The notes below the pieces were generated by a model. That model was not told the DNA's origin. It saw nothing but the letters and a program-made list of their open reading frames with translations, and searched no databases. Shown piece by piece: positions 7,921 through 16,806 of a stretch of 34,602 nucleotides of DNA; the first letter of the stretch is position 1, and each line of letters begins with the position of its first letter. A program made the position numbers and the translations under genes. The DNA is from Lewinellaceae bacterium (lineage in GTDB: Bacteria; Bacteroidota; Bacteroidia; Chitinophagales; Saprospiraceae), in assembly GCA_024642625.1 (NCBI GenBank), contig JAHEAU010000010.1, positions 1 to 34,602 of the forward strand, in the 5' to 3' direction.

Positions 7921-8354
7921 TGGAAAAGGATTTTTCAACGCTTGTCTCCGTCAGTGGCTTGCCCGGCCTGTATCGTGTGGTTGCGAATCGCCACAATGGG
8001 CTGATTGTCGAAGACCTGACTAATGGTCAAAAGCGATTTGCCCCGGTTCGGTCTCATCAATTCTCTCTGCTCGCTTCCATCGGTATCTATACTGAAGATG
8101 GCACTGAAGACCTGCAAAATGTATTCCTTGCCATGGATGCACACAGCACGCCAGCTCCGGATGTGGCGGTCGCCAAGGATGAGGAATTACGTCAGTACTT
8201 CCGTCAGATTCTCCCCACCTATGACGAAGAGATGGTACGGATGGGTGATATCCGCAAAGTGATCAAGTGGTTTCACTTTATCAAGGAGAACGATATCATG
8301 CCAGAAGCGGAAAATGACTCCAAAGTACCCGCTCCTAAAGCGGAAGAGGAGTGA
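7920..8354 (+). CDS. DUF5606 domain protein
   Basis: A 144-residue cytosolic protein matching the DUF5606 family of Bacteroidota. The N-terminal half has the typical S-G-L-P-G-L-Y-R-V-V-A followed by G-L-I-V-E-D-L and a K-R-F motif, then L-A-S-I-G-I-Y-T-E-D. The second half has L-R-Q-Y-F-R-Q-I-L-P-T-Y-D-E-E-M-V-R, then D-I-R-K-V-I-K-W-F, and ends in an acidic, low-complexity tail. The family's biochemical role is unknown; the N-terminal part suggests a small beta-barrel. Its ATG overlaps the E1 stop codon (TAATG), so its translation is probably coupled to E1. Confidence 0.88.
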   Translation: MEKDFSTLVSVSGLPGLYRVVANRHNGLIVEDLTNGQKRFAPVRSHQFSLLASIGIYTEDGTEDLQNVFLAMDAHSTPAPDVAVAKDEELRQYFRQILPTYDEEMVRMGDIRKVIKWFHFIKENDIMPEAENDSKVPAPKAEEE

Positions 8355-8634
8355 TCTTTAGCCTATACTGTCATGTAGGAGATCTGAATATTTATCGGCA
8401 TGACAAGCATTTTGCAATTGGTGCAAGCCAAGATGCCTATTGGCTGTTTGCTTCTTCAGATGAGTGCAGACCAACCTTTTCATGGATCCAGTGAGAAACA
8501 TGAACAAAGTCCATTTACTCAATTGCCAAGGGTCCAGTAACTTTTTAAAAATAGTTTAGTTATTGACTATAAGCGCCCAATCTAATGGTTAACTTTAGTT
8601 GTAATTCACTTATAATCAATAAACAAATATCACT
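8355..8634. other. Intergenic, AT-rich
   Basis: A 280-base spacer. A 46-codon frame starting at ATG 8400 and ending at 8540 is open, but its composition looks random and it lacks family features, so it is not called. The last 80 bases are AT-rich and contain TTG at 8563 and TAACTTTA at 8590-8597, a weak promoter candidate for the secreted-protein gene. Confidence 0.4.
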
Positions 8635-9459
8635 ATGAACCCACTACTGAAACCATGCCTGTTGACTGTCCTTCTTTCAATGGTGACCATGAGCAGCTTT
8701 GCACAGACGGGTCAAAGCGGTACATCTCAAATGAGATTTCGCATGGCTCCTATAGGAGGTGTTGCCCCCGTTGTCGATCAGGAGTATGATCATGATGAAT
8801 TCTTGGAAGCAGTCCAAGCGTATTGCATAACTTTCAAAAATGGACAAATGTGGGAGCTGCAACCAAGTAAAAGCGAAAATCCTGATTCATTCTCACGCTT
8901 TCTTAATGTAATTACCAAGGTTCGTGAAGACAAATCTGGAACAGATCATTATATTTATTATTTCCCTGAAAATGCTAAGAAACCAGAAGATCTTGTCTTG
9001 ATGGCCGTTTTTCCGGTCGACTATATCCTGGATAGTGACAGTATTTATCGGATGGTTGAATATGCCAATTTTGAATATGCTGTGAATGTCGATGGTGGGA
9101 GATTGGCACAACGAATAAAGGCAACATTTCGTTTCAGAAATGATGGCCACTTGGCTATCCGATATCTTCGCCAGGATAGCCAAAAGAAATGGCATGTGAT
9201 CTCAGTCGGTGTATACAAAGTTCTTAACCAGCCCTTCATTGTCAGCGGGGATTATGATAATTTTATACCGCCTAAACCTATGCCTGAACGATTTAACGAG
9301 GCTCGTGCAGGAGATCTGTATTATGCTTTTAAGAGCCTGGGAACGCACCATCCATTTTTAGGTTCAACGAATCCGCATACTAAGGGTGTTTTATGGTCCC
9401 CGGTGATTAGCAGTGAATCGGAACGGATCCCTGTTGGCGATATTTGGACATTTCAATAA
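8635..9459 (+). CDS. Secreted protein of unknown function
   Basis: A 274-residue protein with a clear signal peptide (KPCLLTVLLSMVTMSSFAQ, cleavage expected after S-F-A near residue 23) and no lipobox, membrane segment or sorting domain in the rest. The mature part is mixed alpha/beta with many aromatic residues, such as D-H-Y-I-Y-Y-F-P, and I do not recognise a family. It is flanked by a long AT-rich leader and a strong terminator, so it is most likely transcribed alone. It is probably periplasmic or exported. Confidence 0.78.
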   Translation: MNPLLKPCLLTVLLSMVTMSSFAQTGQSGTSQMRFRMAPIGGVAPVVDQEYDHDEFLEAVQAYCITFKNGQMWELQPSKSENPDSFSRFLNVITKVREDKSGTDHYIYYFPENAKKPEDLVLMAVFPVDYILDSDSIYRMVEYANFEYAVNVDGGRLAQRIKATFRFRNDGHLAIRYLRQDSQKKWHVISVGVYKVLNQPFIVSGDYDNFIPPKPMPERFNEARAGDLYYAFKSLGTHHPFLGSTNPHTKGVLWSPVISSESERIPVGDIWTFQ

Positions 9460-9486
9460 TTAAACCAACACATCTCGAAAGAAGGA

Positions 9487-9517
9487 ATGGCAACTCAATT
9501 GAGTTGCCATTTTTTTA
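9487..9517 (+). terminator. Rho-independent terminator
   Basis: A perfect 24-base palindrome (arms ATGGCAACTC and GAGTTGCCAT around AATT) is followed at once by a run of eight T. It ends 60 bases downstream of the secreted-protein stop codon. On the opposite strand no T-run follows, so it serves the plus-strand gene and separates it from the convergent efflux operon, which stops at 9521. Confidence 0.9.
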
Positions 9518-9520
9518 ATT

Positions 9521-10861
9521 CTAAAAAGCGGTCAATTCACCCGAAAGACTGAGAATCTCCACCTCCTGCACGCGCAATTGATAAATCGTCGAGATCCGTC
9601 GCTGTGCAGCTTGGGCAGCATTCAACTGAACGGTGCGCAAGTCGAAAATAGAAAGTTGACCCAAACGGAATTTATCCTCGGCCATACGCAAATTCTGTTG
9701 GGCATTGGCCACCTGTTCCTCCTGAATCGATAGATTCATCATCAGGGTTTGATAAGTTGTCATGAGGTTGTCCAATTGTGACTGGAGTTGGTCGCTCAAG
9801 GCTTGACGAGACACAGAGGCGATCTGTTCCTGAAGCCGATTTACGGATACCTGACGGCGGCGAATACCGGCATCATAAATTGGCCAGCTCCCTGTGACAC
9901 CTACATAGAGGTTGCGATTCGAACCGGTCTGTGTGCCGAAGGGCTCGCCAGTAAATGGATTATTGCCATCTAATGAAGTGACAGTGCCCGACAAAACACC
10001 ACCAGCACTGATGCCAAATTGCGGATAAAAAGCAGCCTGTGTCATCCTGGTCTGCAGGGCAGCAACCTGCTCACCCAATACAGCTTCCTGAATCTGCGGA
10101 TTTTGTGTCAACATTTGTTGCAACAACGCTGCTTTATCCCATACCTGAGAGGGCAAATTGAGTGCACCATCGACAATAAAATCACTCATTGAGGGGTCGC
10201 CCATCGCCAGTTTGAGGGCATTCTTTGACACAGCAAGATTCAGATTGGCGGTAACAACTGCAGAGCTATCACTCCAGACAGCATCCCGACTTTGCAATAC
10301 CTGTTGAGTCAATGCCTGTCCGAGTTCCCGGCGTAATTCCTGATAAGCCATCAAATCCTGACTTAAAGCCAAAACATCCCGCGTCAGATCGACCTGAGCG
10401 ACTTGCCATTCAGCATTTAAATAGGCCAGCATCACGCGTCTTACCGTTTGCAAACCAGCATCATTCAATCTCGCTCTGGCTTGTTCCTCCTGGGTGCCTA
10501 GTTGCTTCAAATTATACTTGACTCGAAACCCATTGAAAACCAACCAGGTCGCATCCAATGACACATTTGCATTTCCCGATTGGATCAAACCATTGAGGAT
10601 ACTCGCCGGATTATCCTGGTCATTCAGGTTGCCTTGCCCTGCCGTATTCAAACTGACCATTGGATATCGTCCAGCAACCGACCCATGATTATTGATTCCT
10701 GCAATACTCAATTGCAGCCCAGCGATCTGACGCTGGAGATCTTTTTCAAGGGCAATCCGGACACACTGGTCCATTGACATCACTGATTGGGCATTCACAA
10801 GCAACGGCCCAAAGCCCAAGCCTACAATAACGATAAAGGAGATTAGAATTCGGTTCATCAT
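9521..10861 (-). CDS. TolC-family outer membrane efflux protein
   Basis: A 446-residue outer-membrane channel subunit of the TolC family, which joins RND pumps to the exterior. It has a signal peptide (N-terminal hydrophobic stretch ending P-L-L-V-N-A-Q), the family opening M-D-Q-C-V-R-I-A-L-E, long coiled helices rich in Q, A and L, and a repeated pattern: S-V-N-R-L-Q-E-Q-I in the second half, ending with F-R-L-G-Q-L-S-I-F-D-L-R-T-V-Q-L-N-A-A-Q-A. The start is the ATG that overlaps the RND stop codon by one base (TGATG); a second ATG follows immediately. The frame upstream of this is an antisense extension within the RND gene. It is the last gene of the efflux operon. Confidence 0.93.
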   Translation of the reverse strand: MMNRILISFIVIVGLGFGPLLVNAQSVMSMDQCVRIALEKDLQRQIAGLQLSIAGINNHGSVAGRYPMVSLNTAGQGNLNDQDNPASILNGLIQSGNANVSLDATWLVFNGFRVKYNLKQLGTQEEQARARLNDAGLQTVRRVMLAYLNAEWQVAQVDLTRDVLALSQDLMAYQELRRELGQALTQQVLQSRDAVWSDSSAVVTANLNLAVSKNALKLAMGDPSMSDFIVDGALNLPSQVWDKAALLQQMLTQNPQIQEAVLGEQVAALQTRMTQAAFYPQFGISAGGVLSGTVTSLDGNNPFTGEPFGTQTGSNRNLYVGVTGSWPIYDAGIRRRQVSVNRLQEQIASVSRQALSDQLQSQLDNLMTTYQTLMMNLSIQEEQVANAQQNLRMAEDKFRLGQLSIFDLRTVQLNAAQAAQRRISTIYQLRVQEVEILSLSGELTAF

Positions 10862-13800
10862 CAGGAAATCAGAGCACCAACAAGGCGCATAGTGAGGACG
10901 ATCAGAGCGACAAAGATGGCCACGGTGACCAGGGCAAAAAACAACCACAACCAGATATAAGTCTTCCGCCCAACAATAGCTGGTTCGATGGATCTCGGAT
11001 CAGGACGAACACCTTCCCACTGTGTCACTGCCCAAAGTTTGACTCGATTGATCATCATCAGAAGAGAAGGCAAAAGCGTTAATGTGAGAAAGGTGGCTAG
11101 TATCAAACCAAAGGCAACAGAAACAGCCATTGGGATCAGGAATTTTGCTTGAAGGCTTTTTTCAAGCAACAATGGTCCCAGACCCGCAACAGTCGTTAAG
11201 GACGTGAGCAAGATGGGACGGAAGCGCGACAGTGCAGCTTCATAGATCGCACGCATCACTCGATTGCCTTTTCGGATCAGGTCATTATAAGTTGTTATCA
11301 GGACCAGACCATCATTCACCTGTATCCCGACCAAAGCTAAAATACCGAGGAACGAAAACAGGCTGATCGGCAAATCCATTATCCAGTGGCCCAAACCCAC
11401 ACCTGCCAATCCGAAGGGAATCAGGGAAAAGACAGCCAGCGTCTGACCTATGGATCGGAAAGTGACAGCCACCGTAAAGAACATTAGCAGCAACATCACC
11501 GGCAGAACAACTTTCGCTGATCTTGCCGTTTTCATCTGCTCGCGATTCTGCCCTTCAAATGACGCACTCACTGTTGGATAGTTCACCAAAATCTGAGGCA
11601 CAATTGTCGAGCGCAACGTCTCATTCAGATCGGTGACAGAAACATTATCCTGGGCGACATCGGCCTCCAGTTTAATCTCCCGTTGACCATCCAGGTGATA
11701 AATTGCGATCGTCCCTCGCGTCATGTCCAGGTCTGCGATTTCTCTAAGTGGAAAAGAACGGCCATCGGGAAAACGAATCCGCATCTCTTCCAATCTGCTC
11801 AGATCATCACGGTCTTGCTCGCCATACCGAACCCACACGCGCACCTCATCTTCACCACGTTGCAATCGTTGCACTTCAGATCCAAAAAATCCTTGCCGGA
11901 CTTGAGCAATCACCTCGCGGAGGTTGAGCCCCAAGCCTTTTGCCTTTTCTTTCAAGGTGACATGGATCTCCTTCAATCCTTGTTGGTTATTATTTGTCAC
12001 ATCCCGCAATTCAGCAAGCGACTCCATTTCCGTTTGCAAGTCACTGACGGCTGCTCCCAATGATGCATAGTCATTACCCAAGAGGGACACAGAAATAGGT
12101 TTTCCAAATGGCGATGGCGAACCAAACGTCAACACCTCGGCTTCTGGTACCTCGCCCATCCTTTCCCGGATCGCATTCGTGATCACGGTTGCCGTCAGTG
12201 AATCACGTATCTCTCCATCAAGAAGTGAAATATCAATTGTACCCTGATATGTTGTTGGGCCAACCTTTAACTCAATGTGTTCGATCGGTCTGTTTGATCC
12301 CTGAAAATAGCTTTCAGCCAGCTGATCATTAACAGACTCCGCAGCATGCTGAATTCGCAATAAAACGTCACGAGTCACATGCTCTCTTGTTCCCGCCGGC
12401 ATTTTCAGAGTGACACTGATATTGTCCCGGGGAATAACGGGGAAGAAGGTGGTCTTGATAAAACCGCCTCGAACCAAGCCGACCGTCAACAAGACCAGCA
12501 CGGTAAAAAAGATGAGCGTACTTCCCGGATAACGAAGTGAAAACCGAAGCACAGGAGCATAAAATCGGTTCCGCATCCAGTTCATCATGCCTTCAAAGAC
12601 ACGCTGGATTTTGTTCTTGGTCTGTCCCGGCCGAAGAGCAGCAGAGTGGGCCACATGGCCAGGCAAAATAAAGATGCCTTCTACCAGACTGAAAAAGAGA
12701 GACAGAATCACGACGACACCCAGTACAGTAAAAATATCCCCGATCCGTCCATCCAGAAATGCAAATGAGGAAAACGCAATAATCGTAGTAAGCACAGACG
12801 TAAAGACAGCCGGAATCACTTTCAATGACCCTTCGATGGCCGCTTTGTAACGAGGCACACCACGTTCATAGAGTTGATAGATGTTTTCCGAAATAACAAT
12901 GCCATCGTCTACAAGAATCCCCACCACAACGATCATCCCAAACAGGGAAATAACATTGATCGTAATGTCCATCATATAGGCCACTAAAAACATCCCGGCA
13001 AAGGAAATCGGGATCGACAAGGCCACCCAGAATGCCAAACGCCAGTTGAGAAACATCGACAGGAACACCAGGACCAACACAAATCCGATCATCCCGTTAT
13101 TGGCCAGGAGATCGATCCGTTGCTGCAACACCTCAGACCCATCCCGGATGATATCCGCACGGACTAAGTTCTGTTGATTGTTGAATGACTCGATATACGT
13201 GCGCACTTTTTTTGCGATATCCAAGATGTCTTCATCGAGCGTATTAGAAACAGTGACCACCACACTCGGTTTGTCATTGATCCAGCTCCGGTCTGGACTG
13301 TCCGACCATTTATCCTGGATATCCGCAATCTGATAGAGCCGGATGATGTTCCCTTCTGCTGTCACTTTGACGGGTATTTCCCGGAGCTCATCAGCGAAAT
13401 AGCCTTTATTCCGCGCCCGAATGAGCAATTCCTCTTTTTCTCCTTTCAGTGTGCCGCCAGTTAATTCCAGATTGCTGCCCCGTACCGCCAGTTCTGCTTC
13501 ACTGAATGTCAATTGATAGGCTTGAAGATCCTTCTCCCGAAAGGCAATTTCGATTTCCTCCGCCGGAAATCCATTCAGCGTGACTTTGGAGATCCCGTCG
13601 ATAGCAAGCAGTTCGGATTCAGCTTGACGGCCAAACTGTTTAAGTGTCCGTAGATCGACATCTCCACTAATGGCAAAATTGATGGCAAAGCCCAAGTTCT
13701 CCTGACGGAATACGACAGGAGGTTCCATGCCTACAGGAAATGAAGGAATCCTGTCCACTGCATTGCGGACATCATCCAGCACTTTCTCCGGATTGTGGCC

Positions 13801-14094
13801 CTGGAGCGCCTCCACGGTGATCACACCACTGTTTTCGGTGCTAACTGAAGAGACTCGCTCCACACCGGAGACTCCTTTCAGGTTTTCTTCGATCTTCAGG
13901 ATAATTCCCTCCTCAATCTCTTCCGGAGAAGCTCCAGGATAGACCGTCTGTATCGTAATGATCCTGGATTCCACCTCCGGAAAAAAGGTGGACTTCAAAT
14001 TGGTCAGTCCAAATGCCCCAGCCAACAAAAAGAGGACCATGAGAAGGTCACCAGCAATAGGGTATCGAATAAAAAAGCGTAGTAATGCATGCAT
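10861..14094 (-). CDS. RND-family efflux pump, inner membrane subunit (AcrB/MdtBC-like)
   Basis: A 1077-residue proton-driven exporter with 12 predicted membrane helices and two large periplasmic loops. TM1 is near residues 12-30. The proton-relay aspartates lie in the G-I-L-V-D-D-G-I-V-I-S-E-N motif, D396 and D397. The second half repeats the layout, with V-N-D-G-L-V-L-I-T-T-Y-N-D in the equivalent helix. The porter opening F-F-P-E-V-E-S-R and Y-P-G-A-S-P-E-E-I-E are typical of the HAE1/heavy-metal-like branch. The substrate is not readable, and no metal-binding Met cluster typical of CusA was noted. It lies 11 bases after the adaptor gene and overlaps TolC by one base, giving a complete tripartite pump. 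Confidence 0.95.
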   Translation of the reverse strand: MHALLRFFIRYPIAGDLLMVLFLLAGAFGLTNLKSTFFPEVESRIITIQTVYPGASPEEIEEGIILKIEENLKGVSGVERVSSVSTENSGVITVEALQGHNPEKVLDDVRNAVDRIPSFPVGMEPPVVFRQENLGFAINFAISGDVDLRTLKQFGRQAESELLAIDGISKVTLNGFPAEEIEIAFREKDLQAYQLTFSEAELAVRGSNLELTGGTLKGEKEELLIRARNKGYFADELREIPVKVTAEGNIIRLYQIADIQDKWSDSPDRSWINDKPSVVVTVSNTLDEDILDIAKKVRTYIESFNNQQNLVRADIIRDGSEVLQQRIDLLANNGMIGFVLVLVFLSMFLNWRLAFWVALSIPISFAGMFLVAYMMDITINVISLFGMIVVVGILVDDGIVISENIYQLYERGVPRYKAAIEGSLKVIPAVFTSVLTTIIAFSSFAFLDGRIGDIFTVLGVVVILSLFFSLVEGIFILPGHVAHSAALRPGQTKNKIQRVFEGMMNWMRNRFYAPVLRFSLRYPGSTLIFFTVLVLLTVGLVRGGFIKTTFFPVIPRDNISVTLKMPAGTREHVTRDVLLRIQHAAESVNDQLAESYFQGSNRPIEHIELKVGPTTYQGTIDISLLDGEIRDSLTATVITNAIRERMGEVPEAEVLTFGSPSPFGKPISVSLLGNDYASLGAAVSDLQTEMESLAELRDVTNNNQQGLKEIHVTLKEKAKGLGLNLREVIAQVRQGFFGSEVQRLQRGEDEVRVWVRYGEQDRDDLSRLEEMRIRFPDGRSFPLREIADLDMTRGTIAIYHLDGQREIKLEADVAQDNVSVTDLNETLRSTIVPQILVNYPTVSASFEGQNREQMKTARSAKVVLPVMLLLMFFTVAVTFRSIGQTLAVFSLIPFGLAGVGLGHWIMDLPISLFSFLGILALVGIQVNDGLVLITTYNDLIRKGNRVMRAIYEAALSRFRPILLTSLTTVAGLGPLLLEKSLQAKFLIPMAVSVAFGLILATFLTLTLLPSLLMMINRVKLWAVTQWEGVRPDPRSIEPAIVGRKTYIWLWLFFALVTVAIFVALIVLTMRLVGALIS

Positions 14095-14105
14095 GACAAT
14101 CGGAC

Positions 14106-15230
14106 TTATTCAGTGATCCAATTGACCCGCTGACCTTCAATCATTCCCGGTTTTCGATCTAAAACGATCAATGCCCCTTCTTTCAGTCCTCTGACAATGG
14201 CATTTGTCCGACCATTTCGGACAACATCAACAGCCACCTTGATCAGACTACTGTCCTGGATTTGCCAGATCTCCCGTCCATTCACAACCAGATCCTTCGA
14301 TAAAGAGGCAACATTTTCTGAAATCCCACCAGAAATCTCACCGGAAAGGAACATACCTTCCTTAAGACCCTGACCATTCACTTCAATATAGATTGGTACC
14401 ATTTGCGTGGAGGCCTCGACCTGATCCCCGATTCGACGGACCAGACCCGTGTAGCTTTTCCCATTATCCTCACTCCCTAATGTCACTTTCTGACCGACGC
14501 GCAAGAAACCCAAATCACTGATCGAAACAGATGATTCGAGCTCATAACTTCCCAATCGGAGAAATTGGCCGATACGTTGTCCAGGTCGAACAAGGGTGCC
14601 ACGCTGGACATCGACAACCGTCAACACACCATCAAATGGCGCGACCAAGCGATATTTTGATAAGCGCTCTTCAGCGCTTCGAATACTATAATACTGTGTC
14701 TGTATACCCCGACTCGCCAAAAAGAGCTTTTCCCGATTGTTGCCTGCCTGAGGCAAATCGCTGATTTTCTTTTCAGGGTCCAATTGTTCGATATAGGATT
14801 GCCAGGTGGCGAAGCGGTCTGGGAATTCAATCTTGATATCAGGAAGGATTTGCGCTAGTGCAGTCAATAATGACGCCCTCTGCCCCTGTAAGGCCAGGCG
14901 AGCTTCACGATCATCCAATTGAAGCAGGACCTCTCCTTTCTGAAAATGAATCCCTTCCTTGAGCGGGTGTTCACCTTGATTGGCTAATCCATTGACCTCG
15001 GCAAATAAATCGACTCGGTCATATGCAGCCAATCGGCCTTGCAATGGAATGGGCATATTCGCGGGACCATTGTGTACCTCCAGTGTACGAACGGAAAGCA
15101 TGGATGATGTACCTGGTGGTTTGCGTGGTGAATCTGTTTTTTGCTTGCTCAGCAATTGAAAACCAATAACCCCTCCAATAAACAGGATTGCAGTCAGGAG
15201 AATGACGATTCGTCGCCAGGATAGATTCAT
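14106..15230 (-). CDS. Efflux RND transporter periplasmic adaptor (membrane fusion protein)
   Basis: A 374-residue HlyD/AcrA-type adaptor that bridges the RND pump and TolC in the periplasm. It has one N-terminal membrane segment (V-I-L-L-T-A-I-L-F-I-G-G-V-I-G-F) with no lipobox. Next come a biotinyl-lipoyl-like half-motif (G-R-L-A-A-Y-D-R-V-D-L-F-A-E-V-N-G), a helical hairpin (about 105-195), the return lipoyl half (A-P-F-D-G-V-L-T-V-V-D-V-Q-R-G), and beta-barrel and membrane-proximal domains to the end. Start ATG 15230 overlaps the stop codon of the upstream lipoprotein gene by 4 bases (ATGA), so the two are probably translated in a coupled way. Confidence 0.93.
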   Translation of the reverse strand: MNLSWRRIVILLTAILFIGGVIGFQLLSKQKTDSPRKPPGTSSMLSVRTLEVHNGPANMPIPLQGRLAAYDRVDLFAEVNGLANQGEHPLKEGIHFQKGEVLLQLDDREARLALQGQRASLLTALAQILPDIKIEFPDRFATWQSYIEQLDPEKKISDLPQAGNNREKLFLASRGIQTQYYSIRSAEERLSKYRLVAPFDGVLTVVDVQRGTLVRPGQRIGQFLRLGSYELESSVSISDLGFLRVGQKVTLGSEDNGKSYTGLVRRIGDQVEASTQMVPIYIEVNGQGLKEGMFLSGEISGGISENVASLSKDLVVNGREIWQIQDSSLIKVAVDVVRNGRTNAIVRGLKEGALIVLDRKPGMIEGQRVNWITE

Positions 15231-15757
15231 GCTTTCGCTTTAAAAGTCAGACGAAGAGTAAAACTCAATGCAGAAGGAGAAGGTTGTCGAAGCCGAAAAC
15301 CCATTCTCAAGTTCATCGCACTTTGCGTCAACCAGGGCTTGAAATCGGCCAGGGTCCCAACTAATATCACCCGGCTTCCCGTATTCAACGGGACATTCGG
15401 AGTATAAAAACATTCGTATCGGTTAGGACTATCAATGAGTTCAATAAAGATCTCCTGGAAGTAATCCAGACTTGTCGGTGCCAATACAACCTCCAATTGG
15501 GCATTATAGGGTTCGATTTGGCCGATATCAGCAGTTGTCAATCCATAGTCAGCCAGGATGGCTTCAATTCGTGTGGGCACCTTGTCAAATTCGACAAAAT
15601 GGGTTTGAATGGTATTCAGCGCAGCTGGCATATCCACGTTGAAGACATAGACCATGTCAAACAATGTGGGCTTCTCATCTTTGGTACAACCAGAAATACC
15701 CAGACAACTGATGACCAGAAAAGTAAAGAAGACTGTACGGCGAAAAAGGTGACCCAT
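15227..15757 (-). CDS. Putative lipoprotein of unknown function in efflux operon
   Basis: A 176-residue protein starting at ATG 15757. It has a basic start (MGHLFRRT), a hydrophobic core and a lipobox (L-G-I-S-G-C), so the mature lipoprotein starts at about Cys27 with an acidic CTKDEK segment. The rest is about 150 residues without any domain I recognise; it contains Y-N-A-Q-L-E-V-V-L-A-P-T-S-L and ends in R-L-T-F-K-A-K-A. The reading frame opens earlier at 15934, but that part lies inside the regulator gene on the same strand in another frame and looks non-coding. The ATGA overlap with the adaptor gene and the 32-base gap from the regulator put it in the pump operon, perhaps as an accessory periplasmic factor. 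Confidence 0.75.
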   Translation of the reverse strand: MGHLFRRTVFFTFLVISCLGISGCTKDEKPTLFDMVYVFNVDMPAALNTIQTHFVEFDKVPTRIEAILADYGLTTADIGQIEPYNAQLEVVLAPTSLDYFQEIFIELIDSPNRYECFYTPNVPLNTGSRVILVGTLADFKPWLTQSAMNLRMGFRLRQPSPSALSFTLRLTFKAKA

Positions 15758-15789
15758 ATACACGAAAATGTAGATCAGTAAAGATGAGA

Positions 15790-16698
15790 TTATCTGATCA
15801 ACTCCGGTTGATCGATCTCCTCCAGAACGCTGAGAATCTCTTCCAGATTTTTCATAACCCGCACTCCGGAACCAGTGGTGATCCCCTGGACAAGAACCTG
15901 ATATCCCGTGATCAAAACGGTTTTTTTCTGACAAACTTGTCTGAGATCATTCAAATACTGATGTACTGATTGTCGTGTAAACGCTTCGGAAATAATTGTG
16001 AGGATATAGTCCGTTTGAAAAATCTTGCACGCTTCAGCCAGATCAGCCAATCCCGTGTTTTGTCCCAGATAGAGCACCCGATGACCGCGATTGCGGATAA
16101 GATACTGGAGAAAAAGCAGGCTAAGCTCCTGGGATTCCCCCTCTGGTAAATACAGAATAAACGACCGCTTGGCGTTTTGTGCGAACGGGATCTCATCTAA
16201 TGCAGCGATCAGTTTCTGGCGGACCAGATTGCTGATAAAACTTTCCTGGACGGCATGGATGGAACCTGTCAACCAGAGAAGAGAAAGTTTATCCAGAAAC
16301 GGGTAGATCACTTCGAGCATGGTCCGTTCAAAACCGATTGCCCGGATATTCGAAGAGAGGATGGTCTCGAATTTACCTTCATCCAACTCCATCATGGAGA
16401 TGGTCATCGCATCCACCTGAATCGAATCCTCAAAATTACCGCTAGATAGTTTATTGACCTCATCCTTGATCTCTTGCTCATCCATCGAGGCGATCCGGGA
16501 GATCTTGAATCCATTCTTGTTGAGGATGGAAATATTCAGCAACAGACGAAGATCCCGGTCTTCATAATACCGGATATTTGTCGGCGTCCGTTGAGGCTGG
16601 ATGATATCATAACGTTGTTCCCATATCCGTATGGTATGGGCTTTAATGCCAGATAGCATTTCCAGATCCTTGATTGAATAGACGGCCACAGGTTGCAT
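15790..16698 (-). CDS. MerR-family regulator with degenerate B12-binding domain
   Basis: A 302-residue transcription regulator. Residues 7-75 form a MerR winged helix-turn-helix (YSIKDLEMLSGIKAHTIRIW, then R-Y-Y-E-D-R-D-L). Residues 90-300 have the CarH/LitR helical and Rossmann folds, with Y-L-G-Q-N-T at 210-215. Two hallmark histidines of cobalamin-dependent members are missing: the Wx9EH motif reads W142, nine residues, E152-S153; and the E-x-H-E site reads G-E-S-Q-E, with Q190 where the ligand histidine would be. The start is ATG 16698; the longer frame (16740) adds 14 unlikely residues. It is the first gene of the efflux operon and divergent from the amidohydrolase gene; I infer it regulates one or both. 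Confidence 0.85.
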   Translation of the reverse strand: MQPVAVYSIKDLEMLSGIKAHTIRIWEQRYDIIQPQRTPTNIRYYEDRDLRLLLNISILNKNGFKISRIASMDEQEIKDEVNKLSSGNFEDSIQVDAMTISMMELDEGKFETILSSNIRAIGFERTMLEVIYPFLDKLSLLWLTGSIHAVQESFISNLVRQKLIAALDEIPFAQNAKRSFILYLPEGESQELSLLFLQYLIRNRGHRVLYLGQNTGLADLAEACKIFQTDYILTIISEAFTRQSVHQYLNDLRQVCQKKTVLITGYQVLVQGITTGSGVRVMKNLEEILSVLEEIDQPELIR

Positions 16699-16806
16699 TT
16701 GGTGGAATAGAAAACATCCAGACAGAAAAATGGTTCTCAAACCGGATTTTCAACTCCTGAACACACCGGGATCAAATCCGTAGATTTAGCCCCTCAATCT
16801 GCCTGC

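Noticed and set aside
8400-8540. 46-codon frame between DUF5606 and the secreted-protein gene
   Set aside because: No hydrophobic segment, conserved motif or promoter; frames of this length are expected by chance.
10861-14094. Identification of the RND pump as a copper/silver exporter (CusA)
   Set aside because: The general sequence is compatible with several RND branches, and the methionine cluster needed for CusA was not identified.
15758-15934. N-terminal extension of the lipoprotein frame
   Set aside because: It lies in another frame inside the regulator gene, is low-complexity, and would mask the signal peptide.
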